64,000 nt of DNA from DATFJT01 sp965230755 (GCA_965230755.1 CBDDLT010000004.1:62001-126000), one strand, 5' to 3'; shown: positions 46,995-55,861, counted from the stretch's first letter. Program-made: numbers and translations. The notes: generated by a model from the letters alone, not told the origin.

Positions 46995-47908
46995 ATGTCA
47001 AATTCTTTAATCATAAATACAATTAGCCAGGCCCACCAAATGCTGGGTTTGGCTAAACCAAAACATCCTTTGGTATCAGTAATTAAAGCAAAGGAGATCC
47101 AAGCTGTCCCCGATGTAGACCGTCTTAAAGTTATTTTTAATTATTACCAAATTACCTTGAAGCTTTGGATTGTGGTGTACTTCTCTATGGTAAAAATTCC
47201 TATGACTATGAAGAAGGTACATTGGTATTTACTGCCCCAGGTCAGGTCATCGAATATGAAGGAGACTTTAAGATAAGCGATGATGGTAACGAAGGATGGA
47301 CACTGGTTTTTCATCCTGATTTAATAAGAAAGTCTGATCTGGCTGAAAAAATAAACCGCTATTCCTTTTTTAACTACGATGTAAACGAGGCACTCCACCT
47401 TTCGGATGATGAAAGAAATACGATTGAAGAACTACTTGATAAAATTATTAAGGAATACAGTCAAAATTTAGATCGATATAGCCAGCATCTCATTGTATCG
47501 AATATTGAACTCCTGTTGGACTATTGCTTGAGGTTTTACGATCGACAATTCTACACACGGACCAATTTAAATAATGATTTTGTTTCGAAGTTTGAAAGAA
47601 CACTGCAAGAATACTATCAATCTAATAAAGCCAGTGAAATTGGAATTCCAAACGTGAATTATTTCGCTAAGGAATTGAGTCTATCGTCTAACTACCTCAG
47701 CGATTTGCTAAAAAAAGAAACCGGTAAAACAACGCAAGAGCACATCCATTTATTCATTATTGAGAAGGCGAAAACCCGTTTGTTGAATTCGGATAATTCG
47801 ATTAGCGAAATTGGATATGCTTTGGGCTTCGAGTATCCTCAACATTTTAGCAATTTATTTAAAGCCAAAACTGGGTTCAGCCCTAGAGACTACAGGCATT
47901 TGAACTAA
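46995..47908 (+). pseudogene. AraC-family regulator broken by a -1 frameshift
   Basis: The frame from 46995 (MSNSLIINTISQAHQMLGLA) matches the N-terminus of AraC regulators paired with SDRs. It continues as ...NYYQITLK and then turns to non-homologous residues until 47276. The same protein resumes in another frame near 47162 (ALDCGVLLYGKNSYDYEEGT) and runs to 47908 with an intact AraC DNA-binding domain (FAKELSLSSNYLSDLLKKE, IGYALGFEYPQHFSNLFKAK). A single lost base near 47160 explains it. The second part alone could be made only from an alternative start. It is either a frameshift mutation or a sequence error. Confidence 0.85.
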
Positions 47909-47947
47909 GGTCTTACTACAGATAATTTTGTAATATAGAAGAAAAAT

Positions 47948-48412
47948 ATGAGTGTGATTAGAATGGTCGTCAAAAGCGATATGAGTGACTTGAAACAAGT
48001 ATTGGATTCTATAGAGTTATTTCCATCCGAGATGCTCGATGATATGATGTCGGGTTATCTTAATAATCCTGAATCTGAAGAAATATGGTTTACTGCCCTA
48101 GAGCATGACAAACCAATTTCAATAGGTTTCTGTGCGCCGGAAAAACTAACGGAAGGTACTTATAATTTATATGCACTAGGTGTAAGGAGTGATATCCAAA
48201 CGAAAGGTGTTGGTAGCAGTATGATGGGTTTTATCGAAGATTATTTAAGAGTTAGGGGTCATAGAATCTTAATCGTAGATACATCCGGAACGGACCAGTT
48301 CGCATCCACCAGAAGATTCTACGAAAAACTGGGATACGCCAAGGAAGCTGTAATTCGAGATTTTTGGAATGAAGGAGATGATAAAGTCATCTACCGCAAA
48401 AGATTAAATTAG
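47948..48412 (+). CDS. GNAT-family N-acetyltransferase
   Basis: The protein has 154 residues. Motif A is LYALGVRSDIQTKGVGSSMM with the acetyl-CoA loop Q-x-K-G-V-G. The later ILIVDTSGTDQFASTRRFYE and KLGYAKEAVIRDFW are standard for the family. The substrate is unknown. It stands alone, 39 bases after the frameshifted AraC gene, and converges with the esterase gene at 48466. Confidence 0.93.
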   Translation: MSVIRMVVKSDMSDLKQVLDSIELFPSEMLDDMMSGYLNNPESEEIWFTALEHDKPISIGFCAPEKLTEGTYNLYALGVRSDIQTKGVGSSMMGFIEDYLRVRGHRILIVDTSGTDQFASTRRFYEKLGYAKEAVIRDFWNEGDDKVIYRKRLN

Positions 48413-48465
48413 AAAATTAAACTCGCCAGTTCCCACTTCTAACAATGAATTCCATGGAGATTCCA

Positions 48466-49263
48466 TTAATCCATCCAAACGGTTTCTTTCAACCAGATGG
48501 CTGCTTCCTTTAAATATGGAACATATTCGCATGGTGTATAATGACCCAAGTCCGGCGCTACAACCAAAGTGACATCGCTACCGGCATTGACAGTTGCCTC
48601 CACCCAAGCTCTTGTCGTATCTACAGGAAAAAGTTCATCATTTTCACCGTGGATCACGTATAAAGGGACTTCCCAAACTCCCACAGAACCATCTAATTCA
48701 TGAACATCGTATGAACTGGCCATCGGTATAGCAGCAGAAATGGTACTAGATTGAAATTTGCTAAAAAGCCAGCTTGCATTTCCCCCGTTGCTATAACCAG
48801 TGACAGCAATTTTATCGTCCTCAATGGGCCAATATTTTCTCATTAGAAAAACGAGATTTCCCATCATCTCCTGGTTGATGTTTTCATACCACAATCCTCC
48901 TTCGGCAAAAGGACTCATAATAAAAGCATTCAGGGTATCCAATCCAGGCTCTGCATAACAAGCGGTATTCTTATGCGCCTCCGTTGAAGTGGTAGCACCG
49001 TGGAAAGTAATAACCAGCGGTCTATCCTCTTGTGCACCCCTTTCCGGGGCAATAACTCGAAAATTGTAGAACACCCCATTGAGTGCTTCAAGAGAATAAT
49101 CATGGATTCCAGGGGATATATCCAAGGCAGCAAAATCAGCTTCTACATCAGCAAAAGTTCTTGGTGGTGGTGGATCCATCGAATCATCGGAGGAATCACA
49201 AGCACAAAAAGTGACTAGTAGACTTAAAAGAATGAATGTATGAATTAGATTAAATTTTGGCAT
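48466..49263 (-). CDS. Alpha/beta hydrolase lipoprotein, feruloyl-esterase/PHB-depolymerase-like
   Basis: The product is about 265 residues from the ATG at 49263, which begins a lipoprotein signal (TFILLSLLVTFCACDSSDDS). The core has the oxyanion strand PLVITFHGATTS, the nucleophile elbow GYSNGGNASW (Ser in GYSNGG), Asp in IHGENDELFPV and a terminal His in PDLGHYTP. This resembles polyhydroxybutyrate-depolymerase/feruloyl-esterase-type enzymes with a lipid anchor. Its in vivo ester is not known. Confidence 0.88.
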   Translation of the reverse strand: MPKFNLIHTFILLSLLVTFCACDSSDDSMDPPPPRTFADVEADFAALDISPGIHDYSLEALNGVFYNFRVIAPERGAQEDRPLVITFHGATTSTEAHKNTACYAEPGLDTLNAFIMSPFAEGGLWYENINQEMMGNLVFLMRKYWPIEDDKIAVTGYSNGGNASWLFSKFQSSTISAAIPMASSYDVHELDGSVGVWEVPLYVIHGENDELFPVDTTRAWVEATVNAGSDVTLVVAPDLGHYTPCEYVPYLKEAAIWLKETVWMD

Positions 49264-49508
49264 TTTCGCAAGTTTAACGAAGACAATAAGGGGCTTTTCC
49301 ATTTAGTTTATCCAATATCCCCAATTCTTGAAAAAGTGGAATGCTTTAAGATTCCTTGAATATGGACAGTCAGTAGTTATCGTTTGGTTTGGCCTGGAGC
49401 AAAATAATTGCTTAATAGCATCACTCAATCATCCATGTGGTTTAATCTTGCTAGATTTACGCGATAACTTAATAATGGCTTAATTGAGTGATTGTAAAAC
49501 TGCTTCAG

Positions 49509-50627
49509 ATGAAAATATTGAACCTACTGATACTTTTGATTTTTGTGATGAATCTGAGTTCTTGTGATTCTGAAACCGACGATGCAAATACGATGACTGA
49601 GATACTCTATACTTTTCCTGAAGAAAGCGAAGCTCATGAGGGCACCTGGCTACAGTGGCCGCATCATTATCAATATGGAGTAGAATTTCGAAATTATCTC
49701 GACCAGACCTGGGTGGAAATGACAAGAGAATTAATCACTAGCGAAAACGTCCATATCATTGCTTACGACAATACTGAAAAAGATAGAATAACTGGTCTTC
49801 TCAATGCGGCTTCTATTGATCTTAGCAATATTGATTTCAAAATCTATCCCAATGATGACTTTTGGATTCGGGATAACGGACCAATATATGTTCATGATAA
49901 TAATGGAAACTTAATCATACAAGATTGGGGATTCAATGGTTGGGGCAGCAAGGCAGATTATGATAATTGTAATACTATCCCGCAAAAAATAGGACAAGAT
50001 CAAAATAGAACAGTGATTGATTTAAATCAGGTGATGATTAATGAAGGGGGAAGTGTAGAATTAGATGGTAATGGCACGCTGATGGCTTGTAAAAGCTCCA
50101 TACTTAATTCGAATAGAAATCCGGGAATGACACAGCTAGAAGCGGAGGAAATCTTCACAAAATACTTAGGCGTGACCAACTTTGTTTGGCTGGAAGGTCA
50201 AGCTGGGCTAGAAATAACGGATCAGCACATCGATGGTTTTGCAAGATTCGGAAATGCTACTACTATTGTCACCATGGAAAATGATGATTTATTGGATTTC
50301 GATGTTTTGCAATCCGATATAGACCAATTATTCTCAGCTAAAAACAAAGATGGAGTCGCCTTTAGTTTTTTGACCCTACCCCTTACTCAAAATAATGTCG
50401 TTACCACTTATGGTCAAAATCTTGGCTATAAAGGGTCATACTGTAATTATTATATAGCGAACACCAAGGTATTGGTACCAACTTATAATGATCCCAATGA
50501 CGATATTGCACTACAATTGTTGCAAGGCCTATATCCGGATAGAACAGTAGTTGGTATTGACTTTCGAAATGCCTACGCCAACGGAGGAATGACCCATTGT
50601 GTCACCCAGCAACAGCCAGCTGAATAA
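49509..50627 (+). CDS. Lipoprotein agmatine/peptidylarginine deiminase (PAD_porph)
   Basis: The product is about 372 residues from the ATG at 49509, which begins a lipoprotein signal (LILLIFVMNLSSCDSETDD). Active-site blocks of the guanidino-group-modifying fold are present. They are DDFWIRDNGP, NEGGSVELDGNGTLMACKSS, DQHIDGFARF and the nucleophile NGGMTHCVTQQQP (Cys ~364). It would hydrolyse agmatine or a protein or peptide arginine, releasing ammonia. Most agmatine deiminases are cytoplasmic, so a lipidated form fits an exported arginine-modifying enzyme. Confidence 0.92.
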   Translation: MKILNLLILLIFVMNLSSCDSETDDANTMTEILYTFPEESEAHEGTWLQWPHHYQYGVEFRNYLDQTWVEMTRELITSENVHIIAYDNTEKDRITGLLNAASIDLSNIDFKIYPNDDFWIRDNGPIYVHDNNGNLIIQDWGFNGWGSKADYDNCNTIPQKIGQDQNRTVIDLNQVMINEGGSVELDGNGTLMACKSSILNSNRNPGMTQLEAEEIFTKYLGVTNFVWLEGQAGLEITDQHIDGFARFGNATTIVTMENDDLLDFDVLQSDIDQLFSAKNKDGVAFSFLTLPLTQNNVVTTYGQNLGYKGSYCNYYIANTKVLVPTYNDPNDDIALQLLQGLYPDRTVVGIDFRNAYANGGMTHCVTQQQPAE

Positions 50628-50659
50628 ATGAGTATATTGAATTCGATAAAAAATGAATT

Positions 50660-50950
50660 ATGCTTGAAATAAGACCTATTTGCGAAAATTGTGCTGTCTC
50701 TCTTCCCAATGATAGTGATGAAGCTTTTATTTGCGCTTTCGAATGCACTTTTTGCAGAGATTGTGTGGAAAATATACTGTTCAATGTATGTCCGAATTGC
50801 GGCGGTGGTTTTGAAAAACGCCCTTCTCGACCTACAAAGTATTTGAAAAAATACCCTCCTACTTCAAACGAATTACACAAACCAATCAACTTAAAGGAAT
50901 TTAAGGCACGCTTGAATAAACTTAGAGATACAGATCCTCGCAAACGTTAA
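50660..50950 (+). CDS. DUF1272-family zinc-binding protein
   Basis: The protein has 96 residues. It starts MLEIRPICENCAVSLPNDSD and carries CTFCRDCVENILFNVCPNCG. The pairs of cysteines form a RING/rubredoxin-like double zinc site, as in DUF1272. The C-terminus is basic. The function is unknown. It lies 32 bases after the deiminase gene and 142 bases before the MarR-type operators. Confidence 0.93.
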   Translation: MLEIRPICENCAVSLPNDSDEAFICAFECTFCRDCVENILFNVCPNCGGGFEKRPSRPTKYLKKYPPTSNELHKPINLKEFKARLNKLRDTDPRKR

Positions 50951-51027
50951 TCATTAATTTTCCTTACATCAGAACTTGACCGTTCAGGGCTTCGAGTAAT
51001 TATTTTCAAAGTCTCGACTGAAATAGC

Positions 51028-51070
51028 GTAACTAGTTACATATTCTTAGTATATTTGCGTAACCAGTTAC
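51028..51070 (+). promoter_or_regulatory. Two MarR-type palindromes around a consensus promoter
   Basis: GTAACTAGTTAC (51028-51039) is a perfect 12-base palindrome and GTAACCAGTTAC (51059-51070) is one mismatch away. They start 31 bases apart, about three helical turns. A -7 element TATATTTG (51050-51057) lies between them, matching TAnnTTTG exactly. A regulator bound to both would cover the promoter and the start site. The likely ligand is the MarR-GNAT protein encoded at 52337. Confidence 0.78.
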
Positions 51071-51092
51071 GTATTTAAATAAAATCCATCGA

Positions 51093-51794
51093 ATGAACGT
51101 CGCAATTATAGGAGAGTACAATGAAAGTTTTAGGCCTCATCAAGCTACTAATTCTGCAATTGAACATTCGAAAAAACAACTGCAAATAGAATTTAAGATA
51201 GAATGGCTTTCAACGGAATTTGTAGAACACAATCTGGAACAAGTCCTCCATAATTATCAGGGCTTTTGGATAGCACCGGGAAGCCCATATAAGAGTATGA
51301 ATGGTGCTTTAAACTTAATTCAACAAACTCGAATAAATAATATACCTACACTTGGCACCTGTGGTGGTTTTCAGCATATGATTATCGAGTTCGCCAGAAA
51401 TGTATTCAACATTAAAGAAGCGGGTCATGCAGAATACGACCCTTACGCATCGGAATTGGTCATCAATCCATTGAGTTGCAAGCTTAAAGGCGAAGTTCTG
51501 GAAATAGAGATCGTCGATAAAAGCTCCCAAGTTTATTCAGTATATCAGTCGGAAATGATCAAGGAAAAATACTATTGCGATTTCGGGCTCAATCCAAAAT
51601 ATCAGTCAAAATTCGATGAACAAGGATTTAGAATAGTAGGAAGCGACAGGCATCAAGAAGCCAGAATTATGGAGTTGGAGAATCACCCTTTTTATATCGC
51701 TACTTTATTCGTTCCTCAGGATAACTCTACCGCAGAAAACCCGCATGAACTAGTAACTAGTTTTCTTAGGACCGTAGCAGAATCAAGTAAATGA
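51093..51794 (+). CDS. CTP-synthase-glutaminase-like protein with degenerate triad
   Basis: The protein has 233 residues. It has the class I glutamine amidotransferase fold, opening MNVAIIGEYNES, with GFWIAPGSPYKSMNGAL and the nucleophile strand TLGTCGGFQHMI (C90), all as in the CTP synthase C-terminal domain. Where the family has a FHPE triad segment this protein has FVPQ (V207, Q209), so the His and Glu of the triad are absent. Databases carry a 'CTP synthase C-terminal region-related (seleno)protein' group that this resembles. Glutaminase activity is therefore doubtful. It is the first gene of the operon with GNAT and MarR-GNAT. Confidence 0.85.
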   Translation: MNVAIIGEYNESFRPHQATNSAIEHSKKQLQIEFKIEWLSTEFVEHNLEQVLHNYQGFWIAPGSPYKSMNGALNLIQQTRINNIPTLGTCGGFQHMIIEFARNVFNIKEAGHAEYDPYASELVINPLSCKLKGEVLEIEIVDKSSQVYSVYQSEMIKEKYYCDFGLNPKYQSKFDEQGFRIVGSDRHQEARIMELENHPFYIATLFVPQDNSTAENPHELVTSFLRTVAESSK

Positions 51795-51800
51795 GCGCTT

Positions 51801-52340
51801 ATGTCAAAAATGAACTATAAAGTAATCAACACTGCTACATCTGATCTGCAGTTCATTTATTTTCTGTTCGAAAAGGCAATAGAGTATCAAAGGAAAAACA
51901 ACTACACCGTATGGAAAGGTTATGATAAAAATGTTCTGACCAGCGATGTTGAAAACGAGCTTCAGTACAAAGTAATTCGCGGCCAGGAAATCTTATGCAT
52001 TTTCAGTATTTGTTACTCCGACAAAATCATATGGCGAGATATGGAGCAAGGGAATGCAATTTACATTCATAGAATGGTGGTCAATCCCGAACATAAAGGA
52101 CACAGACAGTTCGCCAAAGTATTGAATTGGACGATCAAAACCGCTCAAGAAAGAGGCTTGTCTTTTATTCGAATGGATACATGGGCCGACAATCCCAATA
52201 TTGTCGAATATTATAAAAGCTACGGATTTCAGTTTGTCGAAAACTACACCACACCAAATAGTCCAGAGCTACCCAGTCAACACCGAAATTTAGGATTAAC
52301 ATTATTACAATACGATTTAAGAAAGACCAATAGAATATGA
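51801..52340 (+). CDS. GNAT-family N-acetyltransferase
   Basis: The protein has 179 residues. Motif A is IYIHRMVVNPEHKGHRQFAK, motif B is SFIRMDTWADNPNIVEYYKS and ends with YGFQFVENY. It is six bases after the CTP-synthase-like gene and overlaps the MarR-GNAT gene by four bases. The same pattern (YIHK/R, IRMDT.xDN, YGF or HGF) recurs in the GNAT half of the next protein, so the two are related. The substrate is unknown. Confidence 0.92.
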   Translation: MSKMNYKVINTATSDLQFIYFLFEKAIEYQRKNNYTVWKGYDKNVLTSDVENELQYKVIRGQEILCIFSICYSDKIIWRDMEQGNAIYIHRMVVNPEHKGHRQFAKVLNWTIKTAQERGLSFIRMDTWADNPNIVEYYKSYGFQFVENYTTPNSPELPSQHRNLGLTLLQYDLRKTNRI

Positions 52341-53332
52341 AAGACTTTATAGATGACATTGATTATTACGGTCTAAGTGCACGAATAAAAAGGCTCAGCG
52401 ACTCCCTTAATAGTGAGGCTCGGAAAATGTACAGCTTTCTCAATTTTGAAATTGAACCAAACTGGCACTTGGTTTTCCTTTCACTTAAGGAAGAATCGCT
52501 TTCTGTCACAGAAATTGCAAAGCAATTGCAGTTTTCTCATCCGGCCATTGTGAAGATCGTCAAAAAAATGAAGGAGCGCGGGTATGTCAAAAGCATTCAA
52601 GATGAAAAAGACTCAAGAAGACAGTTGCTCTCATTGACAAAAAAGAGCGAAAAGCTACTTCCTAAATTTGAAGAGCAATGGAATCATATTCAGCGCATTA
52701 TTCAGGAGTGTTCTGATGAGGGATTCTTACAAAGCATTCGATTCTTTGAAAACAAACTAAAAGAGAAATCCCTATCACAAAGGTTAAAACATATTCATAT
52801 GCAAAATAGACATACGGAACTTCAATATAGCATCCTCAATTGTACTCAAGAAGATATACCTACGATCACAAAACTCTACGAACAAGCCATTGCCTTAATG
52901 AAATCAAAAAAACAAGTCCATTGGCCTGAATTCCCCCAAGCGATGATAGAAAATGAAATAAGAGAAAATAGTCTTTGGAAAATTGTAGTGGAAAAAGAAA
53001 TAGCCTGTATATGGACAACAGCCTTCAGTGATCCAACTATTTGGGAAGAAAAGAACCAAGATCCTTCCGTATATATTCATAAAATAGCTACAGCCCCAGA
53101 GTTTCGAGGCAATAAGCTAGTTGGAAAAATTGTACAGTGGACGAAGGGTTTTGCTCGTGAGCATCAGAAAGAATACATCAGAATGGATACGGTAGGTGAT
53201 AATAAATCACTAATCAAGCATTATGAAAAGCACGGATTCAATTTTTTGGGCTCAAAGAAGTTAAAAACCACGGAAGGCCTGCCAAAGCATTATGAAAAAG
53301 GCGACGTCTGTCTATTCGAAATTCGACTTTAA
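52337..53332 (+). CDS. MarR-GNAT fusion regulator
   Basis: The protein has 331 residues. Residues ~1-150 are a MarR winged helix with LSVTEIAKQLQFSHPAIVKI as the recognition region and DEKDSRRQLLSLT as the wing. Residues ~160-331 are a GNAT domain with VYIHKIATAPEFRGNKLVGK, EYIRMDTVGDNKSL and HGFNFLG. Such fusions have been described, but here the GNAT half resembles the upstream stand-alone GNAT, which suggests duplication and fusion. It probably represses its operon via 51028-51070 and may respond to acetylation of the operon's product. Confidence 0.92.
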   Translation: MKDFIDDIDYYGLSARIKRLSDSLNSEARKMYSFLNFEIEPNWHLVFLSLKEESLSVTEIAKQLQFSHPAIVKIVKKMKERGYVKSIQDEKDSRRQLLSLTKKSEKLLPKFEEQWNHIQRIIQECSDEGFLQSIRFFENKLKEKSLSQRLKHIHMQNRHTELQYSILNCTQEDIPTITKLYEQAIALMKSKKQVHWPEFPQAMIENEIRENSLWKIVVEKEIACIWTTAFSDPTIWEEKNQDPSVYIHKIATAPEFRGNKLVGKIVQWTKGFAREHQKEYIRMDTVGDNKSLIKHYEKHGFNFLGSKKLKTTEGLPKHYEKGDVCLFEIRL

Positions 53333-53410
53333 CAGCATTGTTTCACTAAATTACAGCACTCAACTTTGCTACGGCCAGACGAGAATTATTTGCTTTAAAA
53401 CCATTCTACA

Positions 53411-54208
53411 ATGAAAATAGATATATATCAAATCGATGCTTTTACCGACAAACTATTTGCCGGAAATCCCGCTGCAGTTTGTCCTTTGGATACATGGCTT
53501 CCGGATCATATTTTACAAGAAATAGCCGCAGAGAACAACCTCGCTGAAACAGCCTTCTTCATGCCCGGCGCTAATAAAAGATTTCATCTGCGATGGTTTA
53601 CTCCGGAGATAGAAATGGACTTATGCGGTCATGCTACCTTGGCATCTGCCTATGTTATTTTCGAGGAACTTGGTTTTTCGAAACCTGAAATTAAGTTTGA
53701 TACCTTAAGCGGAGAATTGATCGTCAAAAGAGATAAGGATTTGTTCTCTCTCGATTTTCCCTCAAGACCCCCTGAAAAATCAGAATTACCGCATATAATT
53801 CGAGAGGGGATGAATATTCAACCAACGGAAATATGGAAAGCGCGCGATTATCTACTCTTGTATGATAGTGAAGAAGATGTCAAAAACATCGAACCCAATG
53901 TGGCCATTCTCAATCAAATCAACATTGATCCAGGTGGTATTATTGTGACAGCAAAAAGTGAATCTCAAAATGTCGATTTCGTATCTAGGTTATTCACTCC
54001 GCAGTGCAGTATATTTGAAGATCCGGTTACTGGGTCATCGCATTGTACATTAATTCCTTTTTGGGCAGAAAGGATGAACAAATCTAAGCTCATTGCAAGG
54101 CAAATATCCAAACGCGGTGGCGAATTATTTTGCGAACTGCATGGCGATCGAGTAATCATTAAAGGCAAGGCAGTGAAATACTTGCTGGGACAAATCGAAT
54201 TGAATTAA
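53411..54208 (+). CDS. PhzF-family isomerase/epimerase (copy 1)
   Basis: The protein has 265 residues. It has the family N-terminal IDAFTDKLFAGNPAAVCPLD, catalytic Glu (E46 in NNLAETAFF), H74 in MDLCGHATLA and the C-terminal half's SIFEDPVTGSSHC. PhzF proteins isomerise small-molecule carbon skeletons, such as trans-2,3-dihydro-3-hydroxyanthranilate in phenazine synthesis, but most are uncharacterised. It precedes the class V aminotransferase by 26 bases. No other phz gene is present. Confidence 0.94.
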   Translation: MKIDIYQIDAFTDKLFAGNPAAVCPLDTWLPDHILQEIAAENNLAETAFFMPGANKRFHLRWFTPEIEMDLCGHATLASAYVIFEELGFSKPEIKFDTLSGELIVKRDKDLFSLDFPSRPPEKSELPHIIREGMNIQPTEIWKARDYLLLYDSEEDVKNIEPNVAILNQINIDPGGIIVTAKSESQNVDFVSRLFTPQCSIFEDPVTGSSHCTLIPFWAERMNKSKLIARQISKRGGELFCELHGDRVIIKGKAVKYLLGQIELN

Positions 54209-54234
54209 TCAGGCTGTATCAAAATTCACAAATT

Positions 54235-55386
54235 ATGAGGTGTCAAAAAGATCTATTTAGTCTTCGGGAAGATGAGCACTACTTCAATTGTGCTTATAAA
54301 GGACCTCTTCTAAAGTCGTCCGAGGCCGCTAGTCTAAAAGCCCTGTTGAGGGAAAGAAATCCTATGGATATTAAGCCTGAAACCTATTTTGTCGAAATGC
54401 CAACAGTTAAAGACTACTTCTCCAAAATCATCAACGCCAGCGCCCAACAAATTGCTCTCGTTCCCTCGACGTCCTATGGTTTTGCTTCGATTTTGAACAA
54501 CACCAAAGCAAAGACAAATGGCAATGCAATTACCTTGAAAGATGAATTTCCAAGTGGCTTTCACACCTTAAAAAAATGGTGTATTCAAAACGCCAATGAA
54601 TTAATCGCCATAGAACCGGACGAGGGACAATTGATAGGAGAAAGCTGGAATAAGAACCTCCTTAAGCAAATCGATGAAAAGACTTCTTTAGTTCTGATGT
54701 CTTCAATCCATTGGATGAATGGGATAAAATTTGACTTGGAGGCTATCGGTCGAAAATGTAAAGCGGTTGGTGCTAAATTTATCGTGGATGGGACACAATC
54801 TGTTGGTGCAATGGAGATGGATGTTCAAAAGTATCAAATTGACGCGCTGGTTTGTGCCGGATATAAATGGCTACTGGGCCCCTACTCCCTGTCTGTCGCC
54901 TACTTTAGCGACTATTATAACGATGGAGTCCCTATTGAAGAATCTTGGTTGAATAGAATTAATTCTCAAGAATTTAGCAGGCTGAACGAGTATGAAGAAC
55001 AGTATAGAATGGGAGCGGGTAGATATAATGTAGGGGAAACCAGCAACTTCATCCTAATGCCCATTCTTCGCGAATCCCTACATCAAATTCTCAAGTGGGA
55101 TCCAAATAATATCCAACAGTACTGCGCTGAGCTGATCAAACCTTTAATTAATTATCTCGAAGAGCTCAATCTAGTATTCGAACCGGAAGACTTTTTTTGC
55201 AATCATTTATTTGCCTTAAAACTACCTGAAGAGATCGATATGGAAAGACTCAAAGCCAATTTTGCGAAAAACAATATTTTCCTGTCTGTTCGCGGGAAAT
55301 ACATAAGAATAGCCGTCAATGTTTTCAATGACGAAAAAGATATTGAAAAATTGATCGAAGTGATTGCGGAATCTCTGGACCATTAG
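54235..55386 (+). CDS. Class V aminotransferase (PLP), isopenicillin N epimerase/Cys-desulfurase-like
   Basis: The protein has 383 residues. The PLP-phosphate and ring contacts are in FIVDGTQSVGAMEMDV (D185), and the Schiff-base Lys is K211 in VCAGYKWLLGPYS. The N-terminus is MRCQKDLFSLREDEHYFNCA. The fold is that of kynureninase/isopenicillin N epimerase-like enzymes. Aromatic residues around NIRS are not conserved enough to name a substrate. It lies between the two PhzF genes, an arrangement that suggests a shared small pathway. Confidence 0.92.
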   Translation: MRCQKDLFSLREDEHYFNCAYKGPLLKSSEAASLKALLRERNPMDIKPETYFVEMPTVKDYFSKIINASAQQIALVPSTSYGFASILNNTKAKTNGNAITLKDEFPSGFHTLKKWCIQNANELIAIEPDEGQLIGESWNKNLLKQIDEKTSLVLMSSIHWMNGIKFDLEAIGRKCKAVGAKFIVDGTQSVGAMEMDVQKYQIDALVCAGYKWLLGPYSLSVAYFSDYYNDGVPIEESWLNRINSQEFSRLNEYEEQYRMGAGRYNVGETSNFILMPILRESLHQILKWDPNNIQQYCAELIKPLINYLEELNLVFEPEDFFCNHLFALKLPEEIDMERLKANFAKNNIFLSVRGKYIRIAVNVFNDEKDIEKLIEVIAESLDH

Positions 55387-55402
55387 TATCAATAATTACG
55401 GA

Positions 55403-55861
55403 ATGATTATTCGAAAAGCCGGTATCCAAGACGTGAAAAGAATAAGTTATCTGATACATCGGAATACAGAAAAAGTATTGGACAATAATTATTCTAAGGA
55501 ACAGATTTGGGCATGGAAAAAGGCCAATACCCCAAAAGCTATCGAGAACCAATTAAAGCAAAGAGTGATTTTTTGTGCTTTCGAAAAAGACAAACTAATA
55601 GGAACTATCGGTTTACAAAAGAAGGAGGTGCTTGGCTTATATGTAAGCTATACTCAAAGAGGTAGAGGCGTTGGTAAGAAATTGCATCTTTATTTGGAGC
55701 AGTTTGCCTTGAAAAACAATATCGCAGAACTTGAACTGACATCTACTCCCTCTGCTGTTGAATTCTATAAGAATCTAGGATATGAAATTCTCCATCCTGT
55801 TTCGATCATCGTCAATGATATAGAATTTCAGGAGACGAGGATGATTAAAAAAATACATTAA
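55403..55861 (+). CDS. GNAT-family N-acetyltransferase
   Basis: The product is about 152 residues from the ATG at 55403 (MIIRKAGIQDVKRISYLIHR). An upstream in-frame start at 55364 overlaps the aminotransferase and is less typical. Motif A is VLGLYVSYTQRGRGVGKKLH and motif B is AELELTSTPSAVEFYKNLGY. The substrate is unknown. It is 16 bases after the aminotransferase and 10 bases before the second PhzF gene. Confidence 0.93.
   Translation: MIIRKAGIQDVKRISYLIHRNTEKVLDNNYSKEQIWAWKKANTPKAIENQLKQRVIFCAFEKDKLIGTIGLQKKEVLGLYVSYTQRGRGVGKKLHLYLEQFALKNNIAELELTSTPSAVEFYKNLGYEILHPVSIIVNDIEFQETRMIKKIH

Noticed and set aside
51751..51761. CTAGTAACTAG palindrome in the end of the CTP-synthase-like gene
   Set aside because: It lies inside coding sequence, only partly matches the upstream operators, and has no -7 element of good quality next to it.
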